64,000 nucleotides of DNA from Aegilops tauschii subsp. strangulata (lineage: Eukaryota > Streptophyta > Magnoliopsida > Poales > Poaceae): contig NC_053037.3 in assembly GCF_002575655.3 (NCBI RefSeq), positions 570,688,880 through 570,752,879 on the forward strand, written 5' to 3'. Below the pieces are notes generated by a model. That model saw only the letters and a program-made list of their open reading frames with translations. It was not told the DNA's origin and ran no database searches. Position 1 is the stretch's first letter. Every line of letters begins with the position of its first letter. Of the stretch, positions 57,267-64,000 are shown piece by piece. The position numbers and the translations under genes were made by a program.

Positions 57267-57912
57267 GAGTTCTTGTTTAACTATGTATCCAATTGCATGT
57301 GTGCTCCATCAGGCACTAGAGCACTTTATCTATGCCAAGACTACATTTGAACTTATGTAATGCTATGTTGAACCTATGTGTGGCACTAAGAACTACTGTT
57401 GTGTACTTCTATCTTGAACCTATGTATGGATCTTGGTTTTATGCTATGAGGAACTGCTACCTATAATTCTTGTGTACTGCTATGTTGGCTTGCATGATCG
57501 TCATATATCTACCTATAATTCTGTGCTTGCACTGCTATATTTACTCTGTACTGCTATGTTGTTTGCTCTCCCTGATCATCACATTCTGTGCATAATAATA
57601 ATGCCATAAGTTCCTGGTATACTCATGCCATAAGTTACTAGTATGTCAAATTATGTTGTGCACAATAATTTGACTATCACACTAGTTTCACCTGGAGTGA
57701 TATAAATATAATAGAGTACTCAATATAATACAAGAGAGAGTACTGCAAATTAAGTACAAATTCATGCCATAAGTTCAAATTCTAGACTTACAGATAAACT
57801 GCATAATTCAGTACAAATTTAACCATTCAAACAGTGCAGTGCACTTCTAGTTAGGTTTGATTATTCAGTGCAACAGAGCAAAAATACACCGGTACAATAC
57901 CACATTACATAA
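57267..57912. other. Intergenic gap between the two convergent MULE genes
   Basis: AT-rich 3' regions of both genes with TATGTTGAACCTATG and CTGCTATGTTG repeats. No gene seen. Confidence 0.5.
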
Positions 57913-59207
57913 TTAAAATTCATCACATATATCCTTCAACTTCTTGATCTTGTCCTTGTAGCCATGCTTCTGTTTCAGCAAATCAGAAATGATGTACTCC
58001 AGCTTTTTCTTCTCTTCCTTTAGTTGGTCTCTCTCTGTGAGCACTTGGTCTCTCTCTACCACAAGCTTGTCCCTCTCCTTCTCTGCCTTTGCCCTGAGTA
58101 AGTGATGTAGATTTGTGCTACCATGGTCTGCCAGCTTCTTCTCCATCTCCTCTTTCAGATCACTAGGAGCCAACCTAGCATTGCCCAGCTGAGTAATAGC
58201 CTCCTCCTTGTCAGCCACCATCTTTGCAAAATCAAGTTTGAAAAATCTCAGCTCTTCCTCCATCTTCCTCTTTTCTCCAACAAATTTGAAATTGTGGTCA
58301 CCAAGCTTAACATTGTCTCTCACCCTGTCCTCGTTTTCTTTGTCATACATGCTCCACAATTCAGTTAGGCAGAACTGCAAAGCCACTGACCACTCAGGGT
58401 CTATCCACTCCAGATAGTTGCATTTTAGTTCAGGCTAAAATTCAGAAAAAATATTGTCAATCATACTACAAAAGAGATGTTCTCAATAAGAAACTGTGAT
58501 CATTTAAGAGCAGAAACAATTATGAAGCCTATGAAATTAATATGTGCTGTCAATAAGAAATTATTGCCAATTTTAACAGCATATTACCTAAATATATGTT
58601 GTCAATAATTATAAAAACAACTATATTATGTCCACCAAATTATTTAATATAGCATAATTTCCTACTGGCATTAACAATTTGTACACTACTAAATTATTTG
58701 GAGCAAATTACACTGGCAGAGCATAATTTCCTACTGCCAAAGCATCATTTCCTACTGTCAGAGCATAACCACCAAATTATATCCAACTGTGGGCAGTGAT
58801 AATTCTTTACACTAATAAGCAGCAGAGCAAAATTCCCTTGTGGCAATTGAATGGAGCAGAAACTAACTATGATTAACTGTACTAAGCAACATACCTTCTG
58901 CTGAGCACAAGCAAGAAAACATCGGCCAGTGTCAGTAGATTGAAATGCTACTAGCCTGAGGCAAGGCTCTCGATGCAGACAGCGAGAGGAGAGCTCATGA
59001 GCAATGCCACTCCATTCATAGCATGGGGTAGTCCTAGGAAGCTAAAAACCCAAGAGATTGAACAAATCAGCGAGTTGGTAAGAAATCCCCAACTCAAGAA
59101 CCCTAACCCTAACCCTAAATGCTGGAATCCCCAAATGAACGTACCTAGCTAGTCACTGACTCGTTGTCCGAAGACGAAGAGCTTGACCCCTCGCTCCAGG
59201 AAACCAT
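57913..59207 (-). pseudogene. MULE accessory gene: GRF-like zinc finger plus coiled coil
   Basis: Minus strand, exons 59145-59207, 58895-59041 and 57913-58434, all GT/AG and in phase. Exon 1 reads MVSWSEGSSSSSSDNESVTS. Exon 2 plus the start of exon 3 resemble a GRF-type zinc finger: HREPCLRLVAF, TDTGRCFLAC, then ELKCNYLEWIDPEW. The rest is a long Glu/Lys-rich coiled coil (LVVERDQVLTERDQLKEEKK) ending at TAA 57913. About 243 aa if the TAG that closes exon 1 is taken as a mutated CAG or an alternative splice removes it. It starts just inside the right TIR and converges on the transposase, the position of mudrB in maize MuDR, though I see no MURB similarity. Confidence 0.6.
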
Positions 59208-59325
59208 GGCGGAGCGGCGGACGGCGGCGAGACGACGGTGGCGGCGCCGGCGGTCGTCGAGGTCGAGACAGAGCGGTCGGATGTGCTCTGGTGCGGTCTA
59301 GTCCGACCAGCGACCCGCGCGGCCA

Positions 59326-59567
59326 ACTAATACACGGGCGCGGAAACGGCCGTCACCCTCCGTCTAACGGCGTCCGTCAGCCCGCGCCACGTAGACCCGA
59401 CAGGTGGGTCCCACCTGTCGGTTTCGCTGTTTACGCGGCCAAATCGGCCCGTCGGTGCTCCGTGTTACCGGTTAGTCTCAGAGTTGGTGGTTTTTTGTGA
59501 TATGGCTCAAATCTGGTACTGACCTGTTACCCTAGCCCCAAGTGTGGTGGTTTTAGGTAAATTACTC
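59326..59567. repeat. Right terminal inverted repeat of the giant MULE
   Basis: Inverted copy of 20877-21118, ending GGTAAATTACTC before the TSD. The accessory-gene ATG at 59207 lies about 120 bp inward, so this TIR is probably its promoter. Confidence 0.9.
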
Positions 59568-59800
59568 CTCAAGAGACTACCACAATTGAGGAGTTAGAAC
59601 AAATCAACGTACGCCATCGTGTCCTTGGCCATGGCCCATGGCTAGCAAAAGCAGCTTCAAGTATAATAAGGCCCACTTCCTGGTGATGACTCGAGCAATT
59701 GCCTTTGAGATCTACAAGAATAAGTATCACTTGAAACTCCTGGCAACGAACGATGTGAAGTGAGAAAACAAACTAAGAAGAACATGAGTAACATTGGCAT
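59568..59800 (+). pseudogene. Host remnant, piece 3, right of the giant MULE
   Basis: Continues the segment cut at 20876. CACCATCGTGTCCTTGGCCAT in the paralogue (61506 on) corresponds to CGCCATCGTGTCCTTGGCCAT here. A frame reads SSFKYNKAHFLVMTRAIAFE, then IYKNKYHLKLLATNDVK and a stop. The protein is not recognised. Confidence 0.6.
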
Positions 59801-59859
59801 CAGGAACACACCAGCACCAGCTGGTCAGAAGATCGACTAGTTCATCCGTTGTCCCGCTG

Positions 59860-60250
59860 AAAAATTATCACTCGCACGCCTCCGATGCACTGCTTCAGCT
59901 GTTCTCCTGGTGGCACAGCATATATCAATAGAAACATCTTCAGGCAGGGTGCCCAAGTTAGTCCACAAAAGCCAAAGAGAACAAAAGAAACAAATAAAGA
60001 GGGCACATGCATCATTCATTCATGCACTTGTGCAGATGAGAATCCAATGTCCAGCCTGGATCGCCCAGAACTGTTGGATATACTCCATTGGCGATTTGGC
60101 GTCTATATTAAGCACCATGATAGTTTGACAAAAGATAGGGAGGTTGTTAGATAGTTTGACTATAATAATTAGGTACAAGGATTCCAACTACTCCGTAACT
60201 AGCAACTGAAAGTCTGCACAAGAAACCTTAATGGCAGGTGTACTTTTTCA
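59860..60250. repeat. Duplicated non-coding block, partial copy E
   Basis: Matches copies A, B and D in order: CAGCTGTTCTCCTG, AGAAACATCTTCAGGCAGGGTGCC, GAGAATCCAATGTCCAGCC, ACCATGATAGTTTGAC, AGATAGGGAGGTTGTT and AACCTTAATGGCAGGTGTAC. It is closest to copy D in the shared AGAAACATCTTCA/GCAGGGTGCCCAAGTTA part. Confidence 0.75.
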
Positions 60251-61289
60251 ACAGGAAACTACTGCTACTGAAACTAAAAATCGAAATGGCATCATGGAAG
60301 AACGGAAAGGTGCGACAGCACCCGGTAGCCCCGGCACCCTCTTATCCTGGTCGTACAGCGGTTTCATGATTCGTGCTACCTACTGTCCAGTTGCAGACAA
60401 TTTGTAGGTCCAGATTAATTAACCGCTTTTGTTAAACAGACAAACAGCGACGGGTGAGAGGATGTAGCATGCAGCATGCAGAGATAGACCTGAGAGGACT
60501 AGGTATGCTAGTATAGGTCTACTCGGTCCAGTAGACGGGTGAAGTGACAACATATAGAAAGTATGACCTGACCATGCCGGTTGATGGGAGAGTGGGGGCC
60601 AGATTAGCTGTTTTCACGCCATGATGAGACAGAAAGATGCTAGCTTAATAAATATTATTCAAACATCCATCAGTGCACTGTTCAAACACATCTGGGTATC
60701 AAATAGAAGCCGAGTACTTTGAGTATGGAGTGGTGTTAGCCTAATCAAATTTAATTAGTTTTTGGTGGCTAAAATTTAAATGAGAACTTGTGAAAATTAG
60801 TTGATATGTTAAATCTTGGTATCTTGATAATTGAGAATTTGACCCCATTATCTCACTGAGTTGTACTAGTTTGTTAATGTGCTTTGAAGGTCAGCCTCTA
60901 GGGAGCAGTCTTGAAATGATCCAATAAAGAACGGTGAAATGTCATGTCCAGGTCTCGGTTACTGGGGAATCAAACCTATAGGCACCGTGACATACTAGGC
61001 CTAGCACCATTTGATTTACAACCGACCGCCTCCATTTAGCAAACAGTAGGCCTGCTAATAGTTTACTCGCTACAGTATATGGCACATATCACTATGAGCT
61101 GGATTCTGGGCCAACGGTGAGATAACGGGGTGCCTAGGCCCCCGGGTGCTAAAAATCTATTCTCCACGAGCAATTATTTTGACGAGACAAAACGTCAAGG
61201 GTCAACATTTACCATTATTACAAAACCAGGGCGAAAGCCGTTCTCGGGTAAACTATCAACTGAATATCATTACTTGAGGAAACACATTG
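60251..61289. other. Intergenic, no gene seen
   Basis: Short frames only; no transposon end or domain could be supported. Confidence 0.4.
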
Positions 61290-61590
61290 CTTGGTACGTA
61301 CTTTTGGTTGGCCATCGATCAATCGCAGCCATATACGAGGAAAAAGGAAATATGCAGCAACTTGATACTGGAGGCACAAGAAGAAGAACCGGCAGTTGGG
61401 CACTCTGTCCACCTTGATGATTATTTCGGTGTACAGATGGAGGTTCCTGATGCATTTCTTGAGAAACTACTACGTACCATGGAGGCTTACAACAGATCAA
61501 AGTACACCATCGTGTCCTTGGCCATGACCAGCAACAGCAGCTGGGAGTATATCAAAGCCCATTGCGTCGACAAAGGGGTAGAAACATAAA
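61290..61590 (+). pseudogene. Paralogue of the host remnant, with both MULE empty sites
   Basis: The frame reads EEEPAVGHSVHLDDYFG, then VPDAFLEKLLRTMEAYN, SKYTIVSLAMTSNSSWEYI and KAHCVDKGVET before a stop. It aligns with the three pieces at 19205-19283, 20793-20876 and 59568-59680. Sequence before 61370 aligns with 19205 but is not clearly in the same frame. I do not recognise the family; it could be a partial exon of a host gene or an old repeat. Confidence 0.5.
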
Positions 61591-62039
61591 ACACCCTAAA
61601 TATTGACTAGTAGGAAGACTATATTAGATTAAAAAAAGAAGGAAAATTCAGTTCTTCAGTTCAGGAAATAATGACATGAGGCATATAGATTGCTAACAGA
61701 TTTGGTACTAGTAAACCACTAGTTAATTAAAATAAAGCAAAATCAATACCTCAGACCAAGAAAATACACACATGAGTCGGTTCAGTCGGCACATATTTCA
61801 AAAGCAGAGCAAAATTACTTTGTAATTTTAGCATCAACACAGCATTACTCGTTTCAGCCCAAACGATACCATATGACAAGCATATAATTCGTGGAAGCAC
61901 ATAACAGTTAGTCTCCTATCAATATTTGTATGCATCAATGCAAAAGGAAGAGGAGGCCAGCAGGACTACTCGATCCAATTCATAGATACTGATATACAAC
62001 ATCTAGGCCTTGAAGAAGAACTGCCTCACTTACCAGGCG
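61591..62039. other. 3' flank of the F-box pseudogene, no gene
   Basis: AT-rich non-coding sequence with no supportable feature. Confidence 0.4.
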
Positions 62040-63195
62040 TTAGATGAAAGGCGAAGCGTTCATAGCATAACCATCTAGAGCCGGAAAGAAGGTGTGTTGA
62101 ATAAGACTCTGCTTGAGCCGAGCTCCAGGCGCACAGAAGCTTTGGCGACCACGACGGAAACTGGCAATCAATTTGCCATCACAATCAACATAAAGCAGCC
62201 ACCCATAACCACCGATCAACAAGCGCACACCACCATCCACCGAAACAACGTCCACATTCCAATAGCCGTCACAACCTTCAAACTTCCGCCTGATTTCCGC
62301 AACCGGCAATTTGACTCGGTACTTTAATTCCCAAACCTCGGTGTCGTAGTTTTGCAACACCCATATATCAACATATTTCGTGGCAATGCTTTGGCTGTAG
62401 AAGCCAAGCGTGTCACCCATCTCGAAGATATACGAGTTGGTGGGAACAAACGGAGCACGCATCGTTCGGAACGACTCCGCAATGGTGTCGAACACTATTA
62501 CCACTGGTTCGCTGTCACTCTGATCACGCTTCGGATGCCAGTGCAGGCTATCATGCAGCCTGGCAGGTAAGTTGAGGAGGTACGCCGACAATGTTTCCGG
62601 CCACGCGATGGACCTCGGCGACTGGTCGACGGAGCCCAACGAAAGGATATAGCAGCAAGTTTGGTGTTTGGGTAAGCCCTTGATGAAGCTCCTCCGCTGC
62701 AGTAAGAGGCGGTACTCGCCGGTAGGCCGGTGCAGGTACATCCCCAAGGTCTTGATGATGTCCCATGGCGGCAGCCTGAGGTTGGCATGCTCACGCATGG
62801 CCGGGTTGCAGACGGAGAAGGTTCGAGAGAGAGTCGGGTGGTTGAACTCGGAGAGGACGAGGAGGCCGTCGCAGGAGGCCTCGAGATCGAAGCCCTTGTC
62901 AAACCGGGCGACGGTGTGGAGCTGGGCGTCGGCGGCGGCCCGGTGGTCGAAGGCGAGGAATCGAGGATACTATTGTACTTGATGCCGAAGCTGTCGTCGG
63001 GGAAGATGGGGAGGGGGGCTAGCGGGCATGGTGCGCCATGAGGAAGCGGCGGGTGGAGGTGGCGTGGCGCTAGGTCCGGCGGACGGCGCGGCAGCGGAAG
63101 AGAGTTTTCTGGTCCAGGTGGACGAGGATCTCCCAGATGATGATCTCATCTGGGAGGAAAGGCATCGCTCCTCCGGCTGCTGCCTCCTCAGCCAT
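62040..63195 (-). pseudogene. F-box protein gene, disrupted
   Basis: Minus strand from the ATG at 63195 (MAEEAAAGGAMPFLPDEIIIW). The F-box covers LPDEIIIWEILVHLDQKTLF and RCRAVRRT, after which TAG replaces an expected Trp codon. Two frameshifts follow within the next 200 bases (near 63015 and near 62960). From 62798 a 252-residue open frame gives the F-box-associated region (LPPWDIIKTLGMYLH, EPVVIVFDTIAESFRTMRAP, FYSQSIATKYVDIWVLQNYD, VDVVSVDGGVRLLIGG). Intact members are SCF ubiquitin-ligase receptors in plants. The breaks make this copy inactive, unless the C-terminal frame is expressed alone. Confidence 0.85.
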
Positions 63196-63261
63196 GATCG
63201 CCGGCTGGGAGCTCCTCCTGGAGGTGTGCTGGTGGCGGCCGATCGAGAGGAGGGGTGTAGC

Positions 63262-63267
63262 TTTATA
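63262..63267 (-). promoter_or_regulatory. TATA box candidate of the F-box pseudogene
   Basis: TATAAA on the minus strand (within GTTATAAAGC), about 70 bp before the ATG at 63195, a normal plant distance. Confidence 0.5.
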
Positions 63268-63295
63268 ACATGGACGGCAGATCTTTCAAGGTGAA

Positions 63296-64000
63296 AATAG
63301 AAACGGACTTGAGCTGGGCTCGTTTGCAAGTTCCAAACCCTACACGAGATTCCTTGTAAGGAAAGAAAAACAAACAGTTTTACTATTTTTCAGACGTCTT
63401 TTTTCAAATTCGGCTCAGGCCGTTTTTCTGTCCGTCGGATCCACACGAATCTCCGCCCGTTGGTTTGTCCTCAGCCTCCGCGTACCGGGTCGTCCTGTCG
63501 CAGTTTTCTGTTTAGTCGTTGGGGGGCGGCCGCTTTTGTCTTGTCTGAGGAGGGGATTGGAGGAGGGGCGGAGACGGCGGAGGGAAGGTGGGGCTCCTCG
63601 CCGGTGATTAGCGGCAGGTCGGCCAGTCGGAGCTGGGGCGCGGCGGGTCCCCAGCAAGGAGCGCTTGAATGCGGGAGGTGTACTTCACAGGGACGGCCAC
63701 AAGTACGGGAGATGTTGGTCTGGAGAGGAGCTCGGCGGATAGTAGCTCTCCCGTCGTGCTCGCCACCAGCGCCCGTCGATGGGGGAGGTAGTAGTCGCCG
63801 GAGGCGGTGGGGGGCAAGGTACTTTTCCCCCGGTTTCCCTGCTGTTATCGCTCTTCCCAATTTGTCCCTGTGTTGCTCGATGTGATATGCCTCTCCCCGC
63901 GTTCGATTCAGTTCATCGTCATGGTCGCCGGTCATAGAGCTCGTCGCAGGTGTCGCTCAGTTAGTTGTTCTTTTGGCCAGGAATATTTGTGATGGCTTAG
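63296..64000. other. GC-rich edge region, no assigned gene
   Basis: A GC-rich tract with frames on both strands (for example the plus strand from 63460) but no recognised domain. It could be a 5' leader or first exon of a gene or retroelement continuing beyond the window. I cannot decide from this sequence. Confidence 0.35.

Larger units (their letters stand above)
20877..59567. mobile_element. Giant autonomous-type Mutator-like element (MULE), 38.7 kb with nested CACTAs
   Basis: The flanking duplication is CTCAAGAGA (20868-20876 and 59568-59576). The ends start GTGAAATTTACCCAAAACCACC (left) and GAGTAATTTACCTAAAACCACC (right, reversed). The inverted repeats run about 240 bp, ending at GTATTAG on both sides. 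Two convergent genes start just inside the TIRs: a MURA-type transposase on the plus strand (21189-57266) and an accessory gene on the minus strand (59207-57913). Subtracting the two CACTA elements (12208 and 18367 bp) leaves a MULE of about 8.1 kb. Both genes carry stops or frame breaks, so it is likely inactive. Confidence 0.92.

Noticed and set aside
59099..59119. Telomere-like CCCTAAA repeats
   Set aside because: Only about three units inside an intron of the MULE accessory gene; too short for a telomere or interstitial array.
1..64000. tRNA, rRNA, CRISPR or bacterial operon features
   Set aside because: I looked for cloverleaf-like arms, direct-repeat/spacer arrays and close-packed ORFs with ribosome-binding sites and found none; the sequence is plant nuclear.

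Overview
This is a window of a large, repeat-rich grass nuclear genome, almost certainly Triticeae (wheat, Aegilops, rye or barley relatives). The evidence is the content: nested CACTA, Mutator and PIF/Harbinger elements of grass type, intron-containing plant genes, a DUF247 gene, an F-box gene, and no bacterial signals. No RNA genes or CRISPR arrays were seen. Family and organism names rest on protein motifs I recognise; no search was run.

Host part, 1-20876 and 59568-64000. A minus-strand receptor-like kinase with pseudokinase-like motifs runs off the left edge (1-1167). Its first exon and upstream DNA are duplicated as a decayed copy at 8826-9290. A non-coding block recurs at 2030-5410, 5405-7344, 14560-16560 and 59860-60250. 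Comparing the copies dates four insertions in the first one: a Tourist-like MITE, a Mutator-type MITE, a 5'-truncated LINE and an 81-bp solo LTR, each with a target-site duplication (TSD). Other elements are a PIF-like element carrying an AP2-domain gene (7348-8795), a second PIF-like element (10534-11960), a degraded third one (about 12066-13015) and a Stowaway MITE (13313-13572). The only clearly intact host gene is a single-exon DUF247 membrane protein (17110-18645). An F-box pseudogene lies at 62040-63195.

Transposon nest, 19284-59567. A Pack-MULE (19284-20792, 9-bp TSD) holds an F-box fragment and, in the opposite orientation, a ROH1/DUF793-like fragment. Only 75 bp further on starts a giant Mutator-like element (20877-59567, 38.7 kb, TIRs of about 240 bp, 9-bp TSD). 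It has two convergent genes, one reading in from each TIR: a MURA-type transposase and, on the minus strand, a GRF-like zinc-finger/coiled-coil protein. Two CACTA elements interrupt the transposase exons: CACTA-1 (22077-34284, TSD gat) and CACTA-2 (35104-53470, TSD tag). CACTA-2 in turn holds a 4.6-kb solo LTR (38788-43369) inside the last exon of its second gene. The insertion order is therefore host, MULE, CACTA-2, solo LTR.

How the parts work together. CACTA-1 has a small coiled-coil/membrane ORF, a TNP2-type transposase and an ORF2 ending in a Ulp1-like protease. CACTA-2 has the transposase, an ORF2 with a degenerate Ulp1-like end and an intact B3-like third gene. In both elements the genes sit behind copies of a promoter-like module containing the subterminal repeats otherwise found at the element ends. 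Most stop codons that break these genes look like C-to-T decay (CGA to TGA, CAG/CAA to TAG/TAA, TGG to TAG), as expected for methylated transposons.
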